Shown: positions 1 to 7,191, counted from the first letter of the stretch. The stretch: DNA of 13,947 nt from Chloroflexota bacterium (GCA_003577005.1 QEUW01000184.1:1-13947); one strand, 5' to 3'. Notes: generated from the sequence alone by a model not told the origin. Translations and numbers: made by a program.

Positions 1-69
1 ACGGTTGCGGGTCCGACAACTACACCGACGAGTAATCGTTGTCGCAGAGTTATTCGGATAGGTTCTTAG
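1..69 (+). CDS. Possible 3' end of ribosomal protein L5 gene (partial)
   Basis: Frame 1 is open from the window edge to a TAG at 67-69. Its last residues (PTTTPT, then RRVIRIGS) can be set without gaps against the remembered L5 tail pattern VTTAPTDEEARRLLRLLG. L5 is the gene expected before rpsN in the spc operon. The match is weak: the acidic DEE stretch reads SNR, and the usual ending GMPFR is missing. The other two frames stop earlier, at 31-33 and 59-61, and also give scraps of L5-like sequence (TDE and ELFG), so a frameshifted or decayed L5 tail is an alternative. The 49-nt spacer to rpsN contains a 6-bp hairpin, GTGCGG 75-80 with CCGCAC 89-94. Confidence 0.35.
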   Translation, partial: TVAGPTTTPTSNRCRRVIRIGS

Positions 70-118
70 TATCGGTGCGGTTTCGCTGCCGCACTTTCTC
101 GATGAGAGAGGAACTATC

Positions 119-301
119 GTGGCGAAGAAGTCGATTATCGCCCGCGAGGGCAAACGGAAATATGCCGTGCGCGTGCGCAACCGCTGCCAGATGTGCGGTC
201 GCCCCCGAGGCTACATGCGCCGCTTTGGCCTGTGCCGCATCTGCTTTCGCCAGCAGGCGCTGCGCGGTCATCTGCCCGGCGTGGTCAAGTCGAGCTGGTA
301 A
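119..301 (+). CDS. rpsN: 30S ribosomal protein S14, zinc type (uS14)
   Basis: This 60-residue protein binds 16S rRNA in the head of the small subunit. Its length and sequence are those of the short zinc-binding S14 form. Four cysteines, C23, C26, C39 and C42, form CX2C-X12-CX2C, the zinc knuckle that separates this form from the longer cysteine-free S14. The N-terminus [18 protein letters not shown] is basic and typical. The start is GTG at 119, preceded by GAGAGAGGA around 104-112. The next gene is rpsH, as in the usual spc order, but the 239-nt spacer is long for this operon and contains a mirrored heptad hairpin. Identification is secure. Confidence 0.97.
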   Translation: MAKKSIIAREGKRKYAVRVRNRCQMCGRPRGYMRRFGLCRICFRQQALRGHLPGVVKSSW

Positions 302-303
302 GT

Positions 304-436
304 AATTGTCAATGATCAGTTGTCAATGATCAATTGTTAATGTTTTTCGCTCAACGAAGTGGTGGCTTTGAAGCGAGCGTTGCCTGTCGTATGGCGGCAG
401 CAATTGACAATTGACAATTCGCAATTGAAAATTAGA
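304..436. repeat. Mirrored heptad-repeat hairpin in the rpsN-rpsH spacer
   Basis: The left arm (304-345) is six consecutive 7-nt units beginning AATTGTC (304), AATGATC (311), AGTTGTC (318), AATGATC (325) and AATTGTT (332). The right arm (402-436) is five 7-nt units, AATTGAC twice (402 and 409), then AATTCGC, AATTGAA and AATTAGA. The right-arm word is the reverse complement of the left-arm word in a shifted register, so the arms can pair as a long imperfect AT-rich stem. The 56-nt loop (346-401) is GC-richer and unlike the arms. No open reading frame or T-tract is associated with it. Confidence 0.75.
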
Positions 437-475
437 CTGGCTCGGTTGCTAACTACAATCATCTGCTACAAGGCC

Positions 476-492
476 GCCTTCACGATGAAGGC
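476..492 (+). other. Perfect 7-bp triloop hairpin before rpsH
   Basis: GCCTTCA at 476-482 pairs perfectly with TGAAGGC at 486-492 around the triloop CGA. It lies about 50 nt upstream of the rpsH start, in the part of the spacer not taken up by the heptad repeat. There is no following T-run, so it is not a terminator. It could be an mRNA structural element; a protein-binding site for S8 is possible but nothing in the sequence proves it. Confidence 0.4.
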
Positions 493-540
493 CGTAAGCA
501 ATACTCCGTGCAGGAGATTGCAAGAGTAACCGGAGGAAGA

Positions 541-936
541 ATGGTTAACGATCCAATTGCAGACATGTTGACGCGCATTCGCAATGCGTCCATGGTCCGC
601 CATACCCAGGTAGTCATGCCAAGCTCCAAGATGAAGGTTGGCATTGCTAAAATTTTGGCGGACGAGGGTTTTATCAAAGGATATAGCGTCACCGACGACA
701 AGCCGCAGCCCAAACTGGTGATCCAGTTGAAGTATGCCGGCCGTGGCCGGCCAGTTATCACCGGGTTGGAGCGGGCAAGCCGTCCGGGACGGCGCGCCTA
801 TACGGGCTATCGCGATGTCCCGTGGGTGCGTAGTGGTCTGGGCATTAGCATTCTGTCTACCCCCAAAGGGTTGATGACGGGCCGGCAGGCAAAGCGCGAA
901 AAGGTGGGCGGCGAGCTCATCTGCACCGTGTGGTGA
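541..936 (+). CDS. rpsH: 30S ribosomal protein S8 (uS8)
   Basis: S8 binds the central domain of 16S rRNA early in small-subunit assembly; in enterobacteria it also represses the spc operon. The 131-residue product starts [16 protein letters not shown], the classic S8 N-terminus. It ends with the family signature near residues 99-131, including [16 protein letters not shown] and the terminal GGELICTVW. An in-frame GTG at 508 would add 11 residues. ATG 541 is preferred because it carries the conserved N-terminus and follows GGAGGA at 532-537. That gap of three to four bases is short. The next gene, rplF, is 87 nt downstream. Confidence 0.97.
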   Translation: MVNDPIADMLTRIRNASMVRHTQVVMPSSKMKVGIAKILADEGFIKGYSVTDDKPQPKLVIQLKYAGRGRPVITGLERASRPGRRAYTGYRDVPWVRSGLGISILSTPKGLMTGRQAKREKVGGELICTVW

Positions 937-1023
937 GATCGAATCGGCTGGATGCACAGAAGCGGGCCGGCTTTCATAGGCCGTCTTGACGCCAGCCAGG
1001 TTTGAGCAAAGAAGGAGGTTGAG

Positions 1024-1581
1024 ATGTCGCGAATTGGGAAAATGCCCATCAAGTTGCCGGCTAAGGTAACGGTCAACGTCGATCCGAACAATAAGGTCAT
1101 GGTCACCGGTCCCAAAGGGTCCCTGGCGCACCAGTTTGGCCCTGATATACAGATCAAGCAGGAAGATGGCGAGATCGTGGTGACGCGGCCGAGCGACACG
1201 CGCCAGCATAAGGCGCTCCACGGGATGACGCGCGCGCTGATCAATAACATGGTCATGGGTGTGACCAGCGGCTTTACCCGGCGCATGGAGATCGTCGGCA
1301 CCGGCTATCGCGCCGAAAAACGGGGCAACAATCTGCTGCTCCAGGTAGGCTATAGCCATCCGGTCGAGGTCCAGCCGCCTACCAAGGATGTCTCGTTCGA
1401 TGTGGAAAAGGATGGTAAGTCCTTTAGTATCAGCGGGATCGACAAGAGTGTGGTAGGTGAACTTGCCGCGGTGATCCGCAAGATGCGACCGCCGGAACCT
1501 TATCAGGGCAAGGGCATTCGCTATGCCGGGGAGTATATCCGCATGAAGGCGGGCAAGACCGGTAAGGCCGGCAAGAAATAG
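1024..1581 (+). CDS. rplF: 50S ribosomal protein L6 (uL6)
   Basis: L6 sits at the base of the L7/L12 stalk near the factor-binding site of the large subunit and contacts 23S rRNA. The 185-residue length fits bacterial L6, which has two similar alpha-beta domains. The start MSRIGKMPIKLPAKV is typical, and the C-terminal domain carries the signature PEPYQGKGIRYAGE from about residue 157. A basic lysine/glycine tail follows. The ATG is preceded by AAGGAGG at 1012-1018. The gene lies between rpsH and rplR in canonical spc order. The 98-nt spacer after it contains a small perfect hairpin. Confidence 0.98.
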   Translation: MSRIGKMPIKLPAKVTVNVDPNNKVMVTGPKGSLAHQFGPDIQIKQEDGEIVVTRPSDTRQHKALHGMTRALINNMVMGVTSGFTRRMEIVGTGYRAEKRGNNLLLQVGYSHPVEVQPPTKDVSFDVEKDGKSFSISGIDKSVVGELAAVIRKMRPPEPYQGKGIRYAGEYIRMKAGKTGKAGKK

Positions 1582-1609
1582 ATGTTGTCCGAATCACGGC
1601 TGTGCAACC

Positions 1610-1624
1610 CAGGCAAGATGCCTG
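1610..1624 (+). other. Perfect 6-bp triloop hairpin in the rplF-rplR spacer
   Basis: CAGGCA at 1610-1615 pairs with TGCCTG at 1619-1624 around the triloop AGA. It has the same shape as the triloop hairpin before rpsH but a different sequence. No T-run follows, so it is not a rho-independent terminator. Its function is unknown. Confidence 0.3.
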
Positions 1625-1679
1625 TGCGTGGCGCGCGGTGTCATTTGGATTCATTCGAGATAAGAGGGAGTAAAGCCCG

Positions 1680-2045
1680 ATGGCATCCACGAGTCGGATG
1701 GAGGCGCGCAAACGCCGTCATGTACGGGTGCGCCGCAAGGTATCAGGCACGCCGGAACGGCCGCGCTTGAACGTTTATCGCAGTTTGGAACATATCTACG
1801 CCCAGGTGATCGACGATACCACAGGCCAGACGCTGGTTTCTGCCTCGACTATGGATCGCGACCTGCGCAGCGAGTTAGCCCCGCTCGCCAAGCTGGAACA
1901 AGCCAGGGCGGTCGGCAAAAAAGTTGCGGAACGAGCCAAGGCCAAAGGGATCGAGCAGGTGGTCTTTGACCGTGGCGGTTATCTCTACCATGGCCGGGTC
2001 AAGGCGCTGGCTGAAGGTGGTCGCGAAGGCGGGCTGGCGTTCTAA
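1680..2045 (+). CDS. rplR: 50S ribosomal protein L18 (uL18)
   Basis: L18 binds 5S rRNA and, with L5, fixes it to the central protuberance of the large subunit. The 121-residue length is normal. The basic N-terminus ([20 protein letters not shown]) is followed by the conserved [20 protein letters not shown] from about residue 28. The C-terminal half has [20 protein letters not shown] and ends GLAF, as in the family. ATG 1680 follows GAGGGAG at 1664-1670 with good spacing. rpsE starts 16 nt after the stop codon, which suggests translational coupling. Confidence 0.98.
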   Translation: MASTSRMEARKRRHVRVRRKVSGTPERPRLNVYRSLEHIYAQVIDDTTGQTLVSASTMDRDLRSELAPLAKLEQARAVGKKVAERAKAKGIEQVVFDRGGYLYHGRVKALAEGGREGGLAF

Positions 2046-2061
2046 AAGAGGAGTATATAGA

Positions 2062-2697
2062 ATGGCGGAAAGAACAGGACGAGGGAACCGCGAGGGACGC
2101 GGGGATCGCGAAGAACGGGGCAGCGAAGAGCGGGGCCGTCGCCGTAGCGGTCGTGGTGGCCGCCGTAGCGAACGCCCTGAACGGGAGGAGCGCGAACAGC
2201 TAGACGAGCGCGTTGTCCACATTGCACGCACAGCAAAGGTTGTGCAGGGTGGCCGCCGTTTTGCCTTCCGCGCGGTAGTTGTGGTTGGCGACAAGAAGGG
2301 GCGCGTCGGTATCGGGGTTGGCAAGGCCCGTGAAGTGCCTGACGCTATCCGTAAAGCGGGCGACCGGGCGCGCAAGTCCATGGTGGAGATCCCGCTGTTG
2401 GGGTCAACGATCCCTCATGCTGTGCAGGCGCAATTTGGCGCTGGCGAGGTGCTATTGAAGCCCGCCAACCCCGGTACGGGCGTTATTGCCGGCGGCGGTG
2501 TGCGCGCCGTGGTTGAAGCGTGTGGCATCAGCGACATTCTGAGCAAGTCGTTGGGTAGCGATAACATCCTCAATGTGGTGCAGGCTACCTTTGTGGCGTT
2601 GCAACAGTTGCAGGATTATCGGGTAGAGGCGCAACATCGCGGAGTCGACCCCCGGCAGATCGCTCCCTTCTGGCACCGGGAGGAGGCTCATGCCTAA
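2062..2697 (+). CDS. rpsE: 30S ribosomal protein S5 with charged N-terminal extension (uS5)
   Basis: S5 lies on the solvent side of the small subunit near the mRNA entry and affects decoding accuracy. The S5 core begins near residue 46 with [20 protein letters not shown] and runs to the end, with [21 protein letters not shown] near 72-93 and the conserved [17 protein letters not shown] region. The protein is 211 residues against about 165 for a usual S5. The extra 45 or so N-terminal residues are almost only R, E, G, S and D. A longer open frame reaches upstream to 1924, but that part overlaps rplR. ATG 2062 follows GAGGAG at 2048-2053. The 3' end overlaps rpmD by 8 nt. Confidence 0.97.
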   Translation: MAERTGRGNREGRGDREERGSEERGRRRSGRGGRRSERPEREEREQLDERVVHIARTAKVVQGGRRFAFRAVVVVGDKKGRVGIGVGKAREVPDAIRKAGDRARKSMVEIPLLGSTIPHAVQAQFGAGEVLLKPANPGTGVIAGGGVRAVVEACGISDILSKSLGSDNILNVVQATFVALQQLQDYRVEAQHRGVDPRQIAPFWHREEAHA

Positions 2698-2887
2698 GAC
2701 GCTGCAGATCAAGCTGACGCGCAGCCCAATCGGCTTTAACAAGCGCCAAAAGGCAACGGTCAAGGCGCTGGGTTTGCGCAAGTTGAACCAGGTGGTCGAG
2801 AAGGAAGACACCCCCGATGTGCGGGGGATGATTACAGCTGTCTCGCATCTTGTGGTCGTGACGGAATCTGAAAAGACGGAAGAATGA
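2690..2887 (+). CDS. rpmD: 50S ribosomal protein L30 (uL30)
   Basis: L30 is a small 23S rRNA-binding protein of the large subunit. The product is 65 residues, usual for bacterial L30. It has the motif [20 protein letters not shown] near residues 9-28 and [20 protein letters not shown] after it, both typical. The start ATG lies inside the end of rpsE (8-nt overlap), and its ribosome site GGGAGGAGG (2678-2685) is within rpsE codons, so the two are translationally coupled. The stop codon abuts the first unit of a mirrored heptad array. Confidence 0.97.
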   Translation: MPKTLQIKLTRSPIGFNKRQKATVKALGLRKLNQVVEKEDTPDVRGMITAVSHLVVVTESEKTEE

Positions 2888-2971
2888 ATGCGTAATGCGT
2901 GATGCGTAATTGTTGACTTTGTGCGGTGCACGAACCTTTATTCATTACGCATTATGCATTACTGATTACCG
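2887..2971. repeat. Mirrored heptad-repeat hairpin in the rpmD-rplO spacer
   Basis: The left arm has 7-nt units AATGCGT (2887), AATGCGT (2894), GATGCGT (2901) and AATTGTT (2908). The right arm has ATTACGC (2944), ATTATGC (2951), ATTACTG (2958) and ATTACCG (2965). Segment 2888-2910 pairs with 2944-2966 without gaps: 19 of 23 are Watson-Crick pairs, and two more become G-U wobbles in RNA. The 33-nt loop holds a second small stem, GTGC 2921-2924 with GCAC 2928-2931. The first unit overlaps the last base of the rpmD stop codon, and the hairpin ends about 20 nt before the rplO start. Confidence 0.8.
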
Positions 2972-2993
2972 GTTAAAAATTAGGAAATCAATC

Positions 2994-3473
2994 ATGCAAC
3001 TACATGACCTGCGTCCTGCTGAGGGTGCAACAAAAAAGCGCAAGCGAGTAGGTCGGGGCACGGGCTCTGGCAGGGGCAAGACGGCGACCCGTGGCACAAA
3101 GGGCCAGAATGCACGGTCGGGTGGCGGGGTCCGCCTGACCTTTGAGGGCGGCCAGTTGCCACTGGTGAAGCGGCTGCCCAAGATGCGCGGTTTTAACAAC
3201 CGCTACCGGCTGGAGTTCACACCGGTCAATCTGGACATGCTGGATGAGCGTTTTGCCGCCGGCGCCCAGGTGACGCCACAGGTGCTTTCGGATGCCAACC
3301 TGGTGGAGAATCCCACCGACCTGGTGGTTATCCTGGCGCGGGGTGAGGTGAGCAAGGCACTGCACATCCAGACCCACCGTATCAGTGAAGCGGCCCGGAA
3401 GAAAGTTGAGGCTGCGGGCGGGACAGTGGAGTTGTTGCCCTATACGGTCAATCGTCATCTGCCGCGGTCGTAG
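2994..3473 (+). CDS. rplO: 50S ribosomal protein L15 (uL15)
   Basis: L15 binds 23S rRNA late in large-subunit assembly. The chosen start ATG 2994 gives 159 residues beginning MQLHDLRPAEGATKKRKRVG, the conserved L15 N-terminus, followed by the glycine-rich basic stretch GRGTGSGRGKTATRGTKGQ. GGQLPLVKRLPKMRGFNN (about residues 50-67) is another family motif. An open frame extends upstream to 2910, but that part is the heptad repeat and lacks L15 similarity. The ribosome site is weak (AGGA 2982-2985, 8-nt gap). The 75-nt spacer to secY contains stem GCGAGC 3476-3481 with GCTCGC 3489-3494. Confidence 0.97.
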   Translation: MQLHDLRPAEGATKKRKRVGRGTGSGRGKTATRGTKGQNARSGGGVRLTFEGGQLPLVKRLPKMRGFNNRYRLEFTPVNLDMLDERFAAGAQVTPQVLSDANLVENPTDLVVILARGEVSKALHIQTHRISEAARKKVEAAGGTVELLPYTVNRHLPRS

Positions 3474-3548
3474 TAGCGAGCAAACCTCGCTCGCGCGGCG
3501 TACCGGCGCACCTTGCTTGCCGGCTGCTGCACCAAAAGGAAGGCAATT

Positions 3549-4898
3549 ATGCTTGAAGCTGTCATGAACGCGTTCCGGTTGCCCGACCTGCGCAGAAGGC
3601 TGCTTATTACCTTTGGCATTCTCGTGCTATACCGTTTTGCCGCCAACATTCCGTTGCCTGGCGTCAACCGTGAGGCACTGGAGGCGATGTTTGGCGGTGG
3701 AGACCCCAACAGCATGTTGCTCAACTTGCTGAACTTTTTCAGCGGTGGTGGGCTTTCGCAGATGGGTGTGATGGCGCTGGGCGTCTATCCCTATATTACG
3801 TCGTCCATCATCATGCAATTGCTCACACCTATCATCCCGGCGCTGGAGGAGTTGAGCAAAGAGGGCGAGCAAGGCCGCCACCGGATCAACCAATACACCT
3901 ATTGGCTGACGATCCCGCTGGCGATTCTGCAGGCGATTACCCAGGCAACGATCCTGAGCCGCACAACGACGGCGGCCGGACCGGTCTTGGTGAGTTGGGG
4001 CTTTACGGGCGACAATCTCCTACCGTCGTTGACGTTGATCGTTGGCATGACTGCCGGCACCATGTTTGGCGTCTGGCTTGGCCAGTTGCTGACCGAACAA
4101 GGCATTGGCAATGGCGTGTCGCTGATCATCTTTGCGGGCATTGTCGCTTCGGTGCCCTATCAGATCCGCCTGCTGTCGCAGCAGTGGGTGTTGCTGATCA
4201 TGTTTGTCATCATCACGATCCTGACCGTGATGCTCATCGTCTGGGTCCATGAAGGGCAACGGCGCATCCCGGTGCAATATGGAAAGCGGGTGCGTACCAT
4301 GCGGGGCAACCGGATGATGATGGTAGGTGGCCAGAGCACCCATGTGCCAATGCGCGTCAACACCGCCGGCATGATCCCGCTGATCTTTGCCCAGAGCCTG
4401 TTGATCCTGCCCAGTACGATCGCCAGTTACTTTGTAACCAATCCGGGCTGGGTAGGTGGTTTTGCCAACTGGATGGTGACCTATTTTGGTCCCAACAACT
4501 GGCTCTACTGGATGCTGTACTTTCTCTTTACAGTGGCGTTTACCTATTTCTACACCGATGTCATGTTCCGCCAGCAGAACCTGCCGGAGACGCTGCAAAA
4601 ACAGGGTGGTTTTATCCCAGGCATCCGCCCTGGCCAGCGTACTGAAGCCTACCTGAACGGTGTGCTCTCGCGTATTACGCTCGTCGGTGCGCTTTTCTTG
4701 GGCTTTATTGCCGTGCTGCCTTTTATCGTCGGTGTGATTATCGGTGGATTGACACCCGGCGCCGATGCGCTGACCAGCAACACATCGCTGATCATCAGCA
4801 GCACCGGTCTGCTTATCGTGGTCGGTGTGGTGCTCGATACCATGAAGCAGATCGAAGCGCAGTTGCTCATGCGCAACTACGAAGGGTTTATTCGCTAG
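3549..4898 (+). CDS. secY: Protein translocase channel subunit SecY
   Basis: SecY is the pore of the SecYEG translocon in the cytoplasmic membrane. The 449-residue product has the expected ten or so hydrophobic segments. Family landmarks are the N-terminal amphipathic helix (FRLPDLRRRLLITFG), HRINQYTYWLT, the loop GIGNGVSLIIFAGIVAS, QRRIPVQYGKR, VNTAGMIPLIFAQSLL, RPGQRTEAYLNGVLSRITL and the C-terminal KQIEAQLLMRNYEGFIR. The open frame reaches back to TTG 3513, but ATG 3549 is preferred because AAGGAAGG lies just before it and the N-terminus matches other SecY proteins. The gene lies between rplO and adk, as in many spc operons. Confidence 0.98.
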   Translation: MLEAVMNAFRLPDLRRRLLITFGILVLYRFAANIPLPGVNREALEAMFGGGDPNSMLLNLLNFFSGGGLSQMGVMALGVYPYITSSIIMQLLTPIIPALEELSKEGEQGRHRINQYTYWLTIPLAILQAITQATILSRTTTAAGPVLVSWGFTGDNLLPSLTLIVGMTAGTMFGVWLGQLLTEQGIGNGVSLIIFAGIVASVPYQIRLLSQQWVLLIMFVIITILTVMLIVWVHEGQRRIPVQYGKRVRTMRGNRMMMVGGQSTHVPMRVNTAGMIPLIFAQSLLILPSTIASYFVTNPGWVGGFANWMVTYFGPNNWLYWMLYFLFTVAFTYFYTDVMFRQQNLPETLQKQGGFIPGIRPGQRTEAYLNGVLSRITLVGALFLGFIAVLPFIVGVIIGGLTPGADALTSNTSLIISSTGLLIVVGVVLDTMKQIEAQLLMRNYEGFIR

Positions 4899-5034
4899 CG
4901 AGGTCGATAGACCGCGGATTGAGCGGGCCCAAAGGTCTCCCCGGCGGGTGCATGCGGATCAAAGTGGGGTTTGCAAGTCAGCTTATTCTGCCCCGCCAGC
5001 GTTCTAGGCCACCTTTACGGTTCGAGAGTAGGAC

Positions 5035-5697
5035 ATGAGTGAACGGAAGCGTACGTATGTTGTGTTGTTGGGTGTGCCGGGCGCCGGAAAGGGCACACAG
5101 GCGCGCCTCTTGGAAGAAAGGCTGCGACTGCCGCAAGTCTCAACCGGTGATATTTTTCGCTACAATCTAAAGAATCAGACCGAACTTGGTTTGTTGGCGA
5201 AGCGCTATATGGATCAGGGCGCACTGGTGCCCGATGAAGTGACGATTGCCATGGTCGAGCAGCGGCTGGCCCAGCCAGACTGCGCACGGGGCGCCATCAT
5301 GGATGGCTTTCCCCGCAACCTGGTGCAGGCAAAGGCGTTTGATGGCATCACCGCACCGTATGGCGGAGTGAGCCTGGTGCCACTCATCACGCTGGACGAT
5401 GAAGAGGCCATGCGCCGCATCACGGGGCGGCGGGTTTGCCGCACCTGTGGCGCAGTTTATCATATTGAGTTTAACCCGCCCAAACAGGAGGGCAAGTGCG
5501 ACCTCGATGGTGGCGAACTCTATCAGCGTGACGACGACCGGCCGGAAACGGTGCGCAACCGGCTCTATGTCTATTATAAACAGACGGCTCCGCTGATCGG
5601 CTATTACTTTGCTAAAGAGTTGTTGGTCGAACTGGATGGGGCACGGCCCATCGATGAGGTACACACCGATCTGTTAGGGCTGATTGAACGGCAGTAG
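5035..5697 (+). CDS. adk: Adenylate kinase, zinc-lid type
   Basis: Adenylate kinase interconverts ATP plus AMP and two ADP in the cytoplasm. The P-loop GVPGAGKGT is at residues 13-21, the AMP-binding STGDIFR at 36-42 and DGFPRN near 89-94. The lid domain is the long type with a metal site: C135 and C138 (CRTC), C155 and D158 (CDLD), a Cys3-Asp version of the common Cys4 lid. The lid arginine region YQRDDDRPETVRNRL follows. The 220-residue length fits long-lid kinases. It follows secY after 136 nt and precedes map, a standard neighbourhood. The start is ATG 5035, with a weak purine-rich site (GAGAGTAGGA) upstream. Confidence 0.97.
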   Translation: MSERKRTYVVLLGVPGAGKGTQARLLEERLRLPQVSTGDIFRYNLKNQTELGLLAKRYMDQGALVPDEVTIAMVEQRLAQPDCARGAIMDGFPRNLVQAKAFDGITAPYGGVSLVPLITLDDEEAMRRITGRRVCRTCGAVYHIEFNPPKQEGKCDLDGGELYQRDDDRPETVRNRLYVYYKQTAPLIGYYFAKELLVELDGARPIDEVHTDLLGLIERQ

Positions 5698-5780
5698 CGC
5701 CGGGCTTTCCACATCTCTGACGCGTTGCGACCTCCGCTGGTTGACGGGTAAGTGGTATCGATGTGAACAGGTGGTTGAAC

Positions 5781-6599
5781 ATGTTCAGACGAAGTAGTCG
5801 CAAACTTCTGCGGCGACAGGGACAGGCGCAGGAACGCCGTCCTGAACCCATTCTCAAGAGCCCGCGCGAGATCCAATTGATGCGCGAGGCCGGGCGCATT
5901 GTTGCCCGTACTCATGCGGCGCTCAAAGAGGTCATCCGTCCAGGTGTTAGCACGTGGGAGCTGGACCAGGTGGCCAACGAAGTGATGCGCAAATATGACG
6001 CGGTCTCGGCTTTTCTGGGCTATCGCGGTTTCCCGGCGCACATTTGCACCAGCATCAATCAGGAACTGGTGCATGGCATCCCGAGTAAGACTCGCACCCT
6101 TAAGACAGGCGACATTATCAGCATCGACGTGGGTGTTCGCTATCGTGGCTTTATTGGCGATTCTGCGTGGAGCTATGCTGTCGGTGAGATCAGCCAAGAG
6201 GCGGCCGAGTTGATGCGGGTGACCGAAGCAAGCCTGTACGAGGGAATCAAGCAGGCCAGGGTGGGACGCCGCGTCGTGGACATTAGCCGGGCCGTGCAAA
6301 CCTATGTCGAGAGCCACGGGATGCATGTGGTGCGCGAGTACACCGGGCATGGCGTTGGACGGCAGATGCATGAGGGCCCCCAGGTGCTCAATTTTGTCGG
6401 CGACGACCCGGACGGTAACCGGGTGCTTGCGCCCGGGCTGGTGCTTGCCATCGAACCCATGGTGCAGCGGGGTACCTGGCAGACGCGCACGCTCAAGGAT
6501 AAGTGGACCGTGGTAAGCAAAGATAACAGCCTCACTGCCCACTTCGAGCATACGGTGGCGATCACCAATAACGGCCCTGAAATTTTGACTTTACCATAA
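5781..6599 (+). CDS. map: Methionine aminopeptidase, type I
   Basis: Map removes the initiator methionine from nascent proteins at the ribosome exit. All metal and catalytic residues of the type I family can be placed: H98 (ELVHGIP), D116 (SIDVGV), D127 (IGDSAW), H190 (GHGVGR), E225 (AIEPMV) and E256 (FEHTVAIT). The first four are offset by 19 from the E. coli enzyme and the last two by 21. ATG 5781 gives 272 residues and is preceded by AGGTGG at 5769-5774; an upstream GTG at 5763 would add 6 residues. The basic N-terminal 25 residues (FRRSSRKLLRRQGQAQERR) precede the core and could bind the ribosome or RNA, an inference. A likely promoter lies in its 3' end. Confidence 0.97.
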   Translation: MFRRSSRKLLRRQGQAQERRPEPILKSPREIQLMREAGRIVARTHAALKEVIRPGVSTWELDQVANEVMRKYDAVSAFLGYRGFPAHICTSINQELVHGIPSKTRTLKTGDIISIDVGVRYRGFIGDSAWSYAVGEISQEAAELMRVTEASLYEGIKQARVGRRVVDISRAVQTYVESHGMHVVREYTGHGVGRQMHEGPQVLNFVGDDPDGNRVLAPGLVLAIEPMVQRGTWQTRTLKDKWTVVSKDNSLTAHFEHTVAITNNGPEILTLP

Positions 6600-6613
6600 A
6601 GTTGTGATAGAGT
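6585..6613 (+). promoter_or_regulatory. Candidate sigma-70 type promoter before rpmJ
   Basis: TTGACT at 6585-6590 (5 of 6 to the -35 consensus) is followed by exactly 17 nt and TAGAGT at 6608-6613 (4 of 6 to the -10 consensus). T6605-G6606 one base before the -10 box makes an extended -10. The site straddles the stop codon of map. The predicted start of transcription near 6620 leaves a 36-nt leader to the rpmJ start, with AGGGGG at 6641-6646 as ribosome site. It would drive rpmJ-rpsM-rpsK-rpsD-rpoA-rplQ, the alpha operon. Confidence 0.45.
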
Positions 6614-6655
6614 GGTGCAGTTGCGCTAGGAAAAGATTATAGGGGGAAATGGATC

Positions 6656-6769
6656 ATGAAAGTGCGTCCTTCGGTCAAGAAGATCTGTGAAAAGTGTAAG
6701 GTGGTGCGCCGGGCAGGTGTGGTTTATGTCATCTGCAGCAACCCCAAGCACAAACAACGACAGGGCTAA
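6656..6769 (+). CDS. rpmJ: 50S ribosomal protein L36, zinc form (bL36)
   Basis: L36 is the smallest large-subunit protein and packs against 23S rRNA. The 37-residue product begins [19 protein letters not shown] and ends NPKHKQRQG, the complete and typical L36. C11, C14, C27 and H32 form the zinc site of the C+ form. A ribosome site AGGGGG lies at 6641-6646. It stands before rpsM in the usual order, but infA, which commonly lies between map and rpmJ, is not here. Confidence 0.97.
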   Translation: MKVRPSVKKICEKCKVVRRAGVVYVICSNPKHKQRQG

Positions 6770-6799
6770 CGCACGAGCAAAGCGCAAAGGAGAGCAATT

Positions 6800-7180
6800 A
6801 TGGCACGTATCGCCGGCGTCGATATCCCGCGCGAGAAGCGGGTAGTCATCGCCCTGACTTATATCTACGGCATCGGTCGTAGCAAGAGCGAAGAGATCCT
6901 CGAAGCGACCCAGATCGACCCCAGCATCCGGGTGAAAGACCTGGATGAGAACCAGGTCAACCGCCTGCGCGAGTATGTCGACCGCAACTACATGGTCGAG
7001 GGTGATCTGCGGCGCGAAGTGAGTATGAATATCAAGCGGCTGATCGAGATCGGCAGCTACCGTGGGGTTCGTCATCGCCGCAACCTGCCTGTGCGCGGCC
7101 AGCGCACGCGCACCAATGCGCGCACCCGGCGCGGTGTCCGCAAGACGGTGGCAGGAAAGAAGCGGGCGACGAAGAAGTAA
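6800..7180 (+). CDS. rpsM: 30S ribosomal protein S13 (uS13)
   Basis: S13 lies at the top of the small-subunit head, contacts L5 and helps to hold tRNAs. The 126-residue length is usual. It begins [21 protein letters not shown], with the helix-two-turn-helix motif [12 protein letters not shown] after it, and carries the signature [19 protein letters not shown] near residues 86-105. The tail is very basic ([13 protein letters not shown]), the part that reaches the P site. AAAGGAGA (6786-6793) precedes the ATG. The following 100-nt spacer contains a mirrored octad repeat. Confidence 0.98.
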   Translation: MARIAGVDIPREKRVVIALTYIYGIGRSKSEEILEATQIDPSIRVKDLDENQVNRLREYVDRNYMVEGDLRREVSMNIKRLIEIGSYRGVRHRRNLPVRGQRTRTNARTRRGVRKTVAGKKRATKK

Positions 7181-7191
7181 TGTAAGAGGCA

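Noticed and set aside
304..436. CRISPR-like array
   Set aside because: Units are 7 nt with no spacers, unlike the 24-37 nt repeats of CRISPR arrays, and no cas genes are near.
466..1359. Long open frame on the minus strand, 297 codons, opposite rpsH and rplF
   Set aside because: It lies antisense to two certain ribosomal protein genes, has no recognisable motif and is a shadow of their codon pattern.
1582..1770. Small open frame after rplF
   Set aside because: Its second half overlaps rplR out of frame, and its start directly follows the rplF stop without a ribosome site of its own.
4899..5034. Terminator or promoter in the secY-adk spacer
   Set aside because: AGACC 4909-4913 with GGTCT 4934-4938 is only a 5-bp stem with a 20-nt loop and no T-run; no convincing -35/-10 pair is present.
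5741..5765. TTGACG before map as a -35 box
   Set aside because: No acceptable -10 at 16-18 nt; TATCGA is far too close.
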